This document shows, one piece after another, positions 9,863 through 18,296 of a DNA stretch of 40,778 bases (position 1 is its first letter; every line of letters begins with the position of its first letter). The notes below the pieces were generated by a model. The model saw only the letters and a program-made list of their open reading frames with translations, was not told the origin of the DNA and did no database searches. The DNA comes from Candidatus Uhrbacteria bacterium (GTDB lineage Bacteria > Patescibacteriota > Patescibacteriia > UBA9934), in the NCBI GenBank assembly GCA_903827265.1, contig CAIKHN010000015.1, positions 1 through 40,778 on the forward strand, given 5' to 3'. Position numbers and translations under genes: made by a program.

Positions 9863-10464
9863 TCCACGATGTCCGTCATCTTCGCCTCGATAGGGTCGGC
9901 AAGTCGAAGTCGTGCGATTTGGGATCGATTCAGCATTGGCGAGTGAGGAATCGAGACAAGATATTCGGGGATATACCAAATCGGTTCTTCGCTCGTTTCC
10001 CATTGTTGATTATTGAATCGCGAGAGATCGACAGGCTTTGAAAAGCTGCGCAACGTTTTCTTTCGATTCGACTGTAAAAAGTATTCGTGAAAGTAACTCA
10101 TTGCAAGTTCGCGGATCGATCGATAGATCGGTTCGCGATATCGGAGTACTCCGTGATTTGTTTTGGAAATTGCGCCCCAATATCCGTCAATTTGAAAGAC
10201 GGCGATGACGTGGTCTTGGTCCTGCGCCGTGGAGACGAGATCGACGATACGTGCCCGATAACCATGGAACTGAAGCGCTGCCGCTGCAAACATTGCGCCT
10301 TCAACACATTGTGCTTCCCGATGTCGCAAGACGAGTCGTGGTGAATAGCACGTTTCATTTTCGCCTATGATTCGGAATCGAAGTGTATTCAAGAAGTCTT
10401 GAATTTTCGCTGGAGTTGAAAGTGCCTTGAGAATGATGCGCTCCTCAGATGTCCATAATGGCAT
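9853..10464 (-). CDS. Transglutaminase-like domain protein
   Basis: REAQCVEGAMFAAAALQFHGYRARIVDL...DHVIAVFQIDGYWGAISKTNH: Cys, His, Asp-like arrangement. Confidence 0.6.
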   Translation of the reverse strand: MPLWTSEERIILKALSTPAKIQDFLNTLRFRIIGENETCYSPRLVLRHREAQCVEGAMFAAAALQFHGYRARIVDLVSTAQDQDHVIAVFQIDGYWGAISKTNHGVLRYREPIYRSIRELAMSYFHEYFLQSNRKKTLRSFSKPVDLSRFNNQQWETSEEPIWYIPEYLVSIPHSPMLNRSQIARLRLADPIEAKMTDIVEWE

Positions 10465-10488
10465 ATGCGCAATTGTATCGCACAAATC

Positions 10489-10521
10489 AAAAAGCCCCAG
10501 CGATTATTCGCCGGGGCTTTT
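10489..10521. terminator. Intrinsic terminator
   Basis: AAAAGCCCC...GGGGCTTTT between the small acidic ORF and the transglutaminase-like gene. Confidence 0.75.
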
Positions 10522-10530
10522 GGGTGAAAA

Positions 10531-10665
10531 CTACGCCGCAGGTTCTGCTGGAACTTCTGAAGCTTCTGTTTCAGGAGCAACAACTTCCTCTGTTCCTTCT
10601 TCTGGCGCTGCAACTGGCTCTGCTGGAGGAACGGTTGTTGTGGTCACTTCTTCGCCGTCGGTCAT
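10531..10665 (-). CDS. Low-complexity acidic 44-aa protein (not in the ORF track)
   Basis: Hand translation MTDGEEVTTTTVPPAEPVAAPEEGTEEVVAPETEASEVPAEPAA*; own terminator downstream; coding-like composition. Confidence 0.55.
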   Translation of the reverse strand: MTDGEEVTTTTVPPAEPVAAPEEGTEEVVAPETEASEVPAEPAA

Positions 10666-10777
10666 ACGAGTGGTTCTTTTGGAGCCATAAAACAGACTCT
10701 CATGTGTGAGGCTGAACCTTATCAGCTTCGGTGGGGAATAGATAGGAGGACCATCGGATTCTGATGAGACCGCATTA

Positions 10778-11124
10778 CTACTGCGTGTTTTGATACGCTA
10801 AATATCCCCCTTCAAGATTGCTGATGTTGGCGTATCCCATCGTGAGAAGCTGATGTGCGGACGTTGTTGCTCTGCCGCCACTTCGGCAGTAAAGCACAAT
10901 TGGCGTGTCTCGGTTTGGTGCAATTTCCGAAATCTTAAATTCAAGAATGCCACGAGGAATGTGTATGGCTCCGGTGATGTGACCAGCGTCCCATTCTTCG
11001 AGTTCTCTGACATCGATGACGAGCGGAGCGGAGTTCGTTTCTTGTGCGTTACGGAGGTCGTCGCACGAAATCGACCGTACGGTAGGCGGTGAAAATGTGA
11101 GGTCATCGCGGGAGAATATAGTCA
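10778..11124 (-). CDS. Rhodanese-like domain protein
   Basis: LVIDVRELEEWDAGHITGAIHIPRG...IVLYCRSGGRATTSAHQLLTMGY, active-site loop CRSGGRA. Confidence 0.93.
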
Positions 11125-11170
11125 TAACGTTTTTCAAGAGGCGGATTTTTTTGCTTGCTATACTATAGAA

Positions 11171-12163
11171 ATGCGATTGCGATACGTCACCGATGATATC
11201 CCTGGATGGACACGGAGGAAAGGCCTCTTTGGTTTTGTATACAAGAATGAGCATGGTCGACGAATTTGGGATCGATCAGCGTTACGTCGAATTCGATCGC
11301 TTGGTATTCCTCCGGCGTATACGTCGGTGTGGATTTGTCCGTTTGCGAACGGCCATATTCAAGCAACAGCGCTCGACGCAAAACAACGAAAGCAGTACGT
11401 CTATCATTCGGATTGGGTGACGAAACATAGTGAAGGAAAATTTCATCGCATGCGAGAATTCGCCGCATCGCTTCCGCGTATTCGTCGAAGAGTGCAGCGT
11501 GATTTACGTCTGCGTGGCATGCCAAAGGAAAAGGTGCTTGCAGCGATTGTTCGGCTGCTTGATACCGCGTTTATTCGTATCGGAAACGAGGAGTATGCGA
11601 AAGACAATCATTCATTTGGCTTAACAACGCTGCGGAATAGGCATGTGAAAGGAACGGGGGAGCACATGGAGCTTGCGTTTGACGGTAAAGACGGCATTGC
11701 GCACGAGGTTGTTATTGAAGATGCGCGCTTGCGAAAGATTGTTGCAACGTGTCATGACATTCCTGGGCAAAAGCTTTTTGAATATATCGATCACGATGGG
11801 AACCCGCACGATGTGAAGTCAGAGGATGTAAATGAATATTTGCAACGGATTTCGAAAGAAGAGATTACTGCAAAGGATTTTCGAACATGGCATGGAACAC
11901 TTGCTGCGGCGTCGTATCTTTGGAGCCGTCCGCTTGCGCAATCAAAACATGACATTCAGGCCGACATAAAGGCTGCAGTTCAGCGTGCGGCTGATGCACT
12001 CGGGAATACGCCATCGGTATGTAAAAAATCATACATTCATCCGCTTGTTCTGTCATTGTATCGCGAGGGAGCATTTCGTCGGATACCACAAAAAAGCGTT
12101 CCTGCGTTTTTCCATGTGGATGAAAGAAGTTTTATTGCGCTCCTAAAAAAGCACGAGCGCTAA
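11171..12163 (+). CDS. DNA topoisomerase IB (poxvirus/bacterial type)
   Basis: GIPPAYTSVWICPFANGHIQATALDAKQRKQYVYHSDW...RIGNEEYAKDNHSFGLTTLRNRHV. Confidence 0.92.
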   Translation: MRLRYVTDDIPGWTRRKGLFGFVYKNEHGRRIWDRSALRRIRSLGIPPAYTSVWICPFANGHIQATALDAKQRKQYVYHSDWVTKHSEGKFHRMREFAASLPRIRRRVQRDLRLRGMPKEKVLAAIVRLLDTAFIRIGNEEYAKDNHSFGLTTLRNRHVKGTGEHMELAFDGKDGIAHEVVIEDARLRKIVATCHDIPGQKLFEYIDHDGNPHDVKSEDVNEYLQRISKEEITAKDFRTWHGTLAAASYLWSRPLAQSKHDIQADIKAAVQRAADALGNTPSVCKKSYIHPLVLSLYREGAFRRIPQKSVPAFFHVDERSFIALLKKHER

Positions 12164-13815
12164 AGCGTTGATCCGACGGTGAATGATGACCATGATGTTG
12201 GGGGAATATCGAAAACGTTTGTTGCCCATTCGTTGCCAAACATCGATGTCGCAATTGCTTCTGTTGGAATCCAGTGAAGCACTGGACGTTCGGCGGTGCC
12301 GTCAACGGCGTACACCTTTGGTACAGAGGTGATTTTTACAAGAACAGTTCCGGGTTTTGGCGGGAGTGGCCGGCCGAGAGGAATTGTTGCCATGACCGCC
12401 GCATCGATAATGCGAACAACGTCGAAAGAACGTTCCCACGTAAAAAACGTTTGCGCGTTAGGAATTGGTTGACGAGCGTCGTCACCATTTATGTAATACA
12501 CGGTGTCCTGTGATGCGGTGCGAACAAAATTCCCGACGGGAATCGTTTGTGTTGCTGTCTGTGTTGTGGAGGTGGTCTTCCAAACGACGCTGTTCGATTC
12601 GGTCGACGAGAGCGATTGTGCGAGATCGGTTGCTTCAACGCGAAAGGTTACCGGTACATTTTGATATGACGACGGCATCTGCCAAGAAAAGGATGATGTC
12701 GGTGCAAGAGGTTCTGATACGCGTTGCCAGGTGTTTGCGTCGGTTGATACGAAGACGCGAACGAATGGAACGGATGACGCTGCAGTCCAGGTAAGCATGG
12801 CTTCGCCGGATTGCGTTATGACAGCGTTGGCGTTTTTGACGGAATAATCGGGTGGAGAAATCGTCTCAAGTGACTTTGACGATGACGTTGTTTGAATGTT
12901 CCAGCCTGTTGTCGACGAGATTCCGGCGTATGCATTACTCCACCCATCAAGAAATGCGCCGTCGTCGATAGTGACGTAATACGGATTTCCGCGAAGGAGT
13001 GATGACGGTGGATTGATGGCGATCGTGCTCGATCCAAAGCCGCTGACTGCATCTGACTGTACGTCGATTGTTTGTACTGCTGCGCCATCGCTCGCTTGGT
13101 GAATGATGATATTGCCAGTTCCGGCGTATACGGATTCGTTGAATGTCATCGAGAGATTCGAGAGTATATTGATTGGTGCGCCGTTGTCTGCCGGAGAAGT
13201 GCTTTCGAGCGTTGGTTCGGTGCTATCGCCGGTAAGTGTCAGTGTGACGTCGTCGAACATCGCGCCTTGATCTGGACCATCGCTCTCGCCGTCGACGGAC
13301 CACAGTTCAATATGAACGTATCGAAGTCCTGGTCCGTAGTTACCGAGTGAAGCTTCGACTTGTGTCCAGTCAGCCGGAACGGTTGCGAGGTTGACATACG
13401 TAAACGCCATGGTGCCGTGGCCTTCGCCTTGAAGCGCAATCAGCATGCCGTACTGATCGTCGAAAGAAACGCCAAACACAAATTGTTTTACCCACGCGGT
13501 AAGACTAATGTTCGTAAACGTGTCGAGCTGTGGCTGGGTGTAGCCCAAGCCGAGCATGTCGACGTCGCGAGTGAGCGCAGAACTGCCAACTCCGCCAACG
13601 AATTCGTTGAGTCCGCTGTGTGGGTCAGAATTATCGACCATCCACGGATCTTCAACGTCGTTTGTCCATCCGGTGAAGTCACCGGTTTCTGCGCCAGGAT
13701 TGGTGAGAAGGTTTGGGGGAAGCGCAAATACCGAAGAATACGGCGCGATGGCGAGACAAAAAAAGAGTGCACCAACAGCGGCAATTCGACGAAATGGCAT
13801 ACGAAAATACTTCAA
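12160..13815 (-). CDS. Secreted protein with SbsA-type Ig-like domain and carbohydrate-binding-like N-terminus
   Basis: Signal peptide; NLLTNPGAETGDFTGW; LESTSPADNGAPINILSNLSMTFNESVYAGTGNIIIHQ. Confidence 0.75.
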   Translation of the reverse strand: MKYFRMPFRRIAAVGALFFCLAIAPYSSVFALPPNLLTNPGAETGDFTGWTNDVEDPWMVDNSDPHSGLNEFVGGVGSSALTRDVDMLGLGYTQPQLDTFTNISLTAWVKQFVFGVSFDDQYGMLIALQGEGHGTMAFTYVNLATVPADWTQVEASLGNYGPGLRYVHIELWSVDGESDGPDQGAMFDDVTLTLTGDSTEPTLESTSPADNGAPINILSNLSMTFNESVYAGTGNIIIHQASDGAAVQTIDVQSDAVSGFGSSTIAINPPSSLLRGNPYYVTIDDGAFLDGWSNAYAGISSTTGWNIQTTSSSKSLETISPPDYSVKNANAVITQSGEAMLTWTAASSVPFVRVFVSTDANTWQRVSEPLAPTSSFSWQMPSSYQNVPVTFRVEATDLAQSLSSTESNSVVWKTTSTTQTATQTIPVGNFVRTASQDTVYYINGDDARQPIPNAQTFFTWERSFDVVRIIDAAVMATIPLGRPLPPKPGTVLVKITSVPKVYAVDGTAERPVLHWIPTEAIATSMFGNEWATNVFDIPPTSWSSFTVGSTL

Positions 13816-13868
13816 TGCCAGTATAACATGAGGGTTTATTCAAGATTCAGCGGTCGAGCGGGGTCGAG

Positions 13869-14297
13869 TTAGATTCTTGCTACACCAATTGCGCGAATGG
13901 TTTGGCGAAGCGGTTCTGGGTTTTCAACGTGCGCTGCGGCGAGGAGCTCTTCGCAGATCATTTCGGCGCGCTCGACGGCTTCTTCGTATTTCCGTTTTCC
14001 GCCAGGTGCGAGCACAACGTAGCTTACTCGGGCGTCTTCTGCGCATGCTTTTCGTTTTACCAGTCCGATTTTTTCCATTGGCGCGAGGAGTCGTGTGATT
14101 CCGGATTGTGTAAGCCCAACATTGTCTGCAAGATCTATCCGCCGAAGTGTTTCGTCGGTGCTGATATGCAACTGGTGAAGAATCATGAATTCATTTAATC
14201 CTAGTCCGCCAAGCCCGGCATCAAAGCGACGAGTAAGAATGGTTTGCGCCTTTGCGAGTTCAAGAAATACCTGCACGGAAGGTGAGAGATTTTCCAT
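13869..14297 (-). CDS. MarR family transcriptional regulator
   Basis: LNEFMILHQLHISTDETLRRIDLADNVGLTQSGITRLLAPMEKIGLVKRKACAEDARVSYVVLAPGGK. Confidence 0.88.
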   Translation of the reverse strand: MENLSPSVQVFLELAKAQTILTRRFDAGLGGLGLNEFMILHQLHISTDETLRRIDLADNVGLTQSGITRLLAPMEKIGLVKRKACAEDARVSYVVLAPGGKRKYEEAVERAEMICEELLAAAHVENPEPLRQTIRAIGVARI

Positions 14298-14309
14298 ATA
14301 CTTGCAATA

Positions 14310-14327
14310 TAGTTGACTAATCAACTA
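14310..14327. promoter_or_regulatory. Probable MarR operator upstream of the marR-like gene
   Basis: TAGTTGA-CTAA-TCAACTA inverted repeat, 13 nt upstream of the start codon. Confidence 0.6.
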
Positions 14328-14364
14328 ATTACAATGCTTGTCTTGCACATGTGATGTGAAATAA

Positions 14365-14397
14365 AAAAAATCCAGCATGTCGCTGGATTTTTTTTTG
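14365..14397. terminator. Intrinsic terminator
   Basis: AAAAAAAATCCAGC-ATGTC-GCTGGATTTTTTTT. Confidence 0.85.
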
Positions 14398-14402
14398 GAT
14401 GT

Positions 14403-14633
14403 TTAGACTCCTGTTGGTGTTGTTTCTGCTGCGGGCACTGGCTTGATTGGCATAATAAGGGCCGCAATCACGTAAACAATAACCCCAGGAATGAAGCCGG
14501 TGAATGCAACAACCAGGGCCCAGATGAGGCGTAGAACCGTCGAATCCATGGAGACGTATTCTGCTACTCCTCCACAAACACCAGCGATCATTTTATCTAT
14601 GGCACTCCGATACAATTTTTTGTTGAGATCCAT
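14403..14633 (-). CDS. PspC domain protein
   Basis: KKLYRSAIDKMIAGVCGGVAEYVSMDSTVLRLIWALVVAFTGFIPGVIVYVIAALIMP. Confidence 0.9.
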   Translation of the reverse strand: MDLNKKLYRSAIDKMIAGVCGGVAEYVSMDSTVLRLIWALVVAFTGFIPGVIVYVIAALIMPIKPVPAAETTPTGV

Positions 14634-14667
14634 ATATGGGCAGCGTAATGTGTTTTTATAAGAAATG

Positions 14668-15282
14668 CTAGTCCTGTGTTATGTGGTGGAGATTACGGAA
14701 TGCTTCCGGAATCTTTTGGCATGCGAATGCAGGGAGTACCGCAACGCACATCGCGACGCCGATCCAAAGTTGCCTGTAAAACGGAATAAAACGGAGTGAG
14801 TCGCCGGAATAAATATAATTATAGTTTTCCTGCATCGCGAGAACGGGATCGGCAAGGCTTAAAACAGAGACATATATTGTAAGGAGAATTATTGCTGAAT
14901 AGAGGATCGACCATGTGGTTGCACGAATGCGTCGTGTCGCAATGAGCGCTAGAATTGCGCTCTGATGCATGATGAAGGTGATGGAAATTGAGAATACGTC
15001 AACAGTGAAGTCGATCGGGAATCCGAAAAGGGGAATGTGAAAGAAGGCTGCGCTGAGAAATGAAACGGTGTAGAGCAGCTGGCCAAAAAGACCAATGTGA
15101 ATGAGCCCTTTTATTCCTTGCGGCGCGTTGCAGAAGAAAAATGCTGCAAACACGGCAGGAGCGAAGTCGCAGAACCAGTAAAAATCGACGTATCCAATAA
15201 TGAAATTTCGCGCCAAAATAAGCACCTGAAGTAGCAGGAAGATGCCCCCCCAAACGAGATTTTCTCGAGTGAGCCTGCGCAT
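14668..15282 (-). CDS. Multi-pass membrane protein of unknown function
   Basis: Multiple hydrophobic segments, 204 aa. Confidence 0.6.
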   Translation of the reverse strand: MRRLTRENLVWGGIFLLLQVLILARNFIIGYVDFYWFCDFAPAVFAAFFFCNAPQGIKGLIHIGLFGQLLYTVSFLSAAFFHIPLFGFPIDFTVDVFSISITFIMHQSAILALIATRRIRATTWSILYSAIILLTIYVSVLSLADPVLAMQENYNYIYSGDSLRFIPFYRQLWIGVAMCVAVLPAFACQKIPEAFRNLHHITQD

Positions 15283-15509
15283 AGATTGTGTGATCCCTCC
15301 AACATGACCGTATCACTTTCTCGCTTATTTTACAATGGTTTCTCGCAATATTCGCTTACACGTTGAGGTTTTGTTCCTTCTTTGGAATTTGCGGTTTACA
15401 GAAGATGAAGAACTTTGTAGAATACTTCTGCTTTCCATTGTTTCGACAGAGGTTGGCGAACGGGTAGAACCTTCTCGTAAAACCAGAAGGTTCTATGCAT
15501 GTTATGTAT

Positions 15510-15583
15510 AGGGGCGTCGTATAATGGTAGTACAACGGTCTCCAAAACCGTTAGCGTGGGTTCGATTCCCCCCGCCCCTGCCA
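15510..15583 (+). tRNA. tRNA-Trp (anticodon CCA), CCA end encoded
   Basis: AGGGGCG/CGCCCCT acceptor stem, GTA...TAC D-stem, ACGGT-CTCCAAA-ACCGT anticodon arm, TTCGATT T-loop, G discriminator + CCA. Confidence 0.9.
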
Positions 15584-17140
15584 AGAGGAAATCACTGATG
15601 AAAAGTCGGTGATTTTTTCTTTATGTAAGCCATTATTTGGGGGTTCTAGCCGTTCTATATCTCTTTGAAGCTGATCATGTGCTTTTGCAAAGAGTTCCCA
15701 CATCTTTCCTAACTGGATATTGAGCTTTCCGTCTTTTAGAACAAAGTTCGAGCCAAGTCGTGTCATAACTTTTCGCTTCTCTTCAAGTGTTCCATTCTCG
15801 AACCAGTATGTTGCGTGTACAGCGAAATCAAAAGCCTCCTCAACCTTTTGCATCCAATTCTCTGCTCGTTGTTCTGTATCGCCCATTTTTTCTTTGAGCT
15901 GAGACTGTTCGGCTAACAGGTGCGTCTTTTGCTTAGAAAATTCTTCGTCCGTAATAAGGTCACGAAGACGAAGGTCCAAAAGCCTATCCAGCTTCGCCTG
16001 GACCTCGTTGTATGTCTTTTGGAGAGTGATATAGATTTGCGTCCGATCACCACTCTCCATTTGATTCACATCCTGCAATTGTTCGATCGCCCAGGAGACG
16101 AATGACTGAGGAATACTAATATTGTTCAAGGTCTCGGAAATCTGTGCCTCAATTTGTTTCACCGTCGAACACTTTTGGGAACATGCAATATTTTCTTTCT
16201 TCTTCGTACACCGATAGTAGATGTACCGTAGTCCAGATTTCTTCACTTTCTCTTCTGCGGTAATCATACAATCGCATTCTCCACATCGCATCAATCCAGT
16301 GAACGCGAACTCCTTCGTCTGGGGACGCGGAGCCGGATTTCCCAGAATACGTTGTGCCTGCCAAAATTCCTCTTCCGTAATCATTGGCTGATGACTGCCG
16401 TGATGATGGCCGCGCGTTCCTTCGGAAAGACGGTTGATGACACCGTAGTAAAAAGGGTTCTTGAAAAGACGGTAAATTGAACTCTGCGCGATCGGCTTTC
16501 CGCCCATGCGCTTTGTCTTTCGACTACGGAAGCCCCATTCTTTGTTTGCAACTTCTCGAATGCGCTGAGGTGAATATGCGCCCGTCAAAAGCAAGTCCCA
16601 CATCTTACGAACGAGATCGAAACGCTCTGAATCAGGAATAATTGTGTGATCATCAAGTTTATTGATGTATCCCAACGGCGCATTGCCCGGTAACCACCCC
16701 ATCTCCAGTTTCGTTTTATTGCCGCGTCGCACATTCTTCCCCAAATCGTCGATGTACTTCTGCGCCATGCCAAACTCAACATACATGAGGATGGTGTTGT
16801 CCTCCTCCGCCGAATAGCCTTGGCTCGGCGTAAAGATTCGTAAATTATTGCTCTTGATACACCAAATAATGCGGCCACCATCAACCGGATTGCGAGCGAG
16901 ACGGTCGAGCTTCCAGCATAGAATTCCGGCAACCTTTCCCGCTTCGACATCTTCCATGAGCTTGTTGAAAATCGGACGACCCGGGGCTTTGGCCGACATT
17001 GATTCATGCAACACGTATGCAACTTCAATGCCGTGGCGTGCAGCAACAGCCCTGAGTTCGTTGATCTGAGAATCGATGGAAAGCACTTGGCGATCTTCGG
17101 ATTCGGTAGACTTTCGAGCGTAGATGACAAATTTATTCAT
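15551..17140 (-). CDS. Large serine recombinase/integrase (resolvase + recombinase + zinc ribbon)
   Basis: MNKFVIYARKSTESEDRQVLSIDSQINEL...KLDRLARNPVDGG...GYINKL...FTGLMRCGECDCMITAE...YYRCTKK; 3' end lies inside tRNA-Trp. Confidence 0.95.
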   Translation of the reverse strand: MNKFVIYARKSTESEDRQVLSIDSQINELRAVAARHGIEVAYVLHESMSAKAPGRPIFNKLMEDVEAGKVAGILCWKLDRLARNPVDGGRIIWCIKSNNLRIFTPSQGYSAEEDNTILMYVEFGMAQKYIDDLGKNVRRGNKTKLEMGWLPGNAPLGYINKLDDHTIIPDSERFDLVRKMWDLLLTGAYSPQRIREVANKEWGFRSRKTKRMGGKPIAQSSIYRLFKNPFYYGVINRLSEGTRGHHHGSHQPMITEEEFWQAQRILGNPAPRPQTKEFAFTGLMRCGECDCMITAEEKVKKSGLRYIYYRCTKKKENIACSQKCSTVKQIEAQISETLNNISIPQSFVSWAIEQLQDVNQMESGDRTQIYITLQKTYNEVQAKLDRLLDLRLRDLITDEEFSKQKTHLLAEQSQLKEKMGDTEQRAENWMQKVEEAFDFAVHATYWFENGTLEEKRKVMTRLGSNFVLKDGKLNIQLGKMWELFAKAHDQLQRDIERLEPPNNGLHKEKITDFSSVISSWQGRGESNPR

Positions 17141-17152
17141 AAAAACCAAAAA

Positions 17153-17272
17153 GGCGGTTCTGACTACCCGACAGCAAGTATCACGAAGACACCGCTTATC
17201 GGCAGAACCGCCCAATTTGGGCGATAAGCAAAACAAAACGTGCCTTCGTTTTTCTGATAACTGTCGGGTAGT
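17153..17272 (-). promoter_or_regulatory. Structured leader of the recombinase gene (nested and crossing inverted repeats)
   Basis: ACTACCCGACAG 17163-17174 / CTGTCGGGTAGT 17261-17272; GCTTATCG/CGATAAGC; GGCGGTTCTG 17153-17162 / CAGAACCGCC 17203-17212, T-rich run on the minus strand after the last arm. Confidence 0.6.
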
Positions 17273-17306
17273 GGACTCATCATATCATCTTTTTCTGTAC
17301 GTGGTT

Positions 17307-17900
17307 CTACGAGCGTCTCAATGCCCTCAGAGCACTCGTTTCTCGTTCCACTTGATCACTGAGCATCCCCAATCTCGCCATCTTTCTGAGCAGTTTTGCA
17401 TAGCGTTTTGTCGGTCTGCCACGCCAATACTTCACACGCATTTCACTGAGTTTTTTGTCGATCTTATCGGACAGAGTCATAAGCTCGAAACAACCCGCGA
17501 GCATGCCGGAATACGAAACCTGTTGAGTGCTATAAGCCAAGTCGTAACACTTCCGACAACCAAAGTAGCGACCAGCCGAATACAACATCGCACATCGTCT
17601 CCCGCAATAACGCCCGGCGATGTTCAGTGGGCAAATAAACCAGTATCGCTTTCCACCAAAACGACATGTATCTGCTTCAAGACGAACGTTATACGCGTAA
17701 TCCTCTCCATCGGAGTTATAGGACAAGCGAGCGGAAAGAGGATATTCATTGAAATCCACGATAACGCGTATAGATTCCTTACGGCCCCATCCATTTTCCC
17801 AAGAAATTCTGGACGAAGTGTAAGAAGTATTGAAGTAGCCCCATTCTTTCAACCGGAATATCGAAAGGCGTGGATGGTCCTCACAGGTATCTTTGGCCAT
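17307..17900 (-). CDS. Cys-rich (zinc-cluster) protein of mobile-element type
   Basis: CRFGGKRYWFICPLNIAGRYCGRRCAMLYSAGRYFGCRKCYDLAYSTQQ. Confidence 0.65.
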   Translation of the reverse strand: MAKDTCEDHPRLSIFRLKEWGYFNTSYTSSRISWENGWGRKESIRVIVDFNEYPLSARLSYNSDGEDYAYNVRLEADTCRFGGKRYWFICPLNIAGRYCGRRCAMLYSAGRYFGCRKCYDLAYSTQQVSYSGMLAGCFELMTLSDKIDKKLSEMRVKYWRGRPTKRYAKLLRKMARLGMLSDQVERETSALRALRRS

Positions 17901-18035
17901 ATGGATTGATCGAAATCATTTGGACTTCGCCGGGTTATTCAAATCGGTTCCAATATCGAAAAATGTGAGAACTTTGAGAAATCATTCAAATAGTTCCAAG
18001 GGGGAGGATGCGCTCCCCCTTTATAAATAAACGGA

Positions 18036-18263
18036 TCAGAATCGTTGCCCAGAACAAAATGCATCAAAAGCTTCTGGGGAGACGACATCAACCACTTCGC
18101 CATCAATACGGATGGTAATTTCCAAGGACGGTTCAAGGTTGCCGAGCAGATCCCGAAAGCGGCTTACGTGATATGTCGCAACAGCACTCCGTAGACGCCT
18201 CAAATAATCGATTCTCTTCTTGGCAAGTGGCTGTTCGCACCGTGGACATGTATTACGGTTCAT
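18036..18263 (-). CDS. Small hypothetical protein with N-terminal CxxC
   Basis: MNRNTCPRCEQPLAKKRIDYLRRLRSAV...; same strand as its neighbours. Confidence 0.5.
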   Translation of the reverse strand: MNRNTCPRCEQPLAKKRIDYLRRLRSAVATYHVSRFRDLLGNLEPSLEITIRIDGEVVDVVSPEAFDAFCSGQRF

Positions 18264-18296
18264 AGATGTTTCATTTATCGGACAAAGCCGAAGGAA

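Noticed and set aside
15396-15584. ORF MAGAGGIEPTLTVLETVVLPLYDAP...
   Set aside because: It is the antisense translation of tRNA-Trp, a well-known annotation artefact.
17124-17909. 261-aa plus-strand ORF
   Set aside because: Antisense to the zinc-cluster gene; the minus-strand frame has clear Cys motifs.
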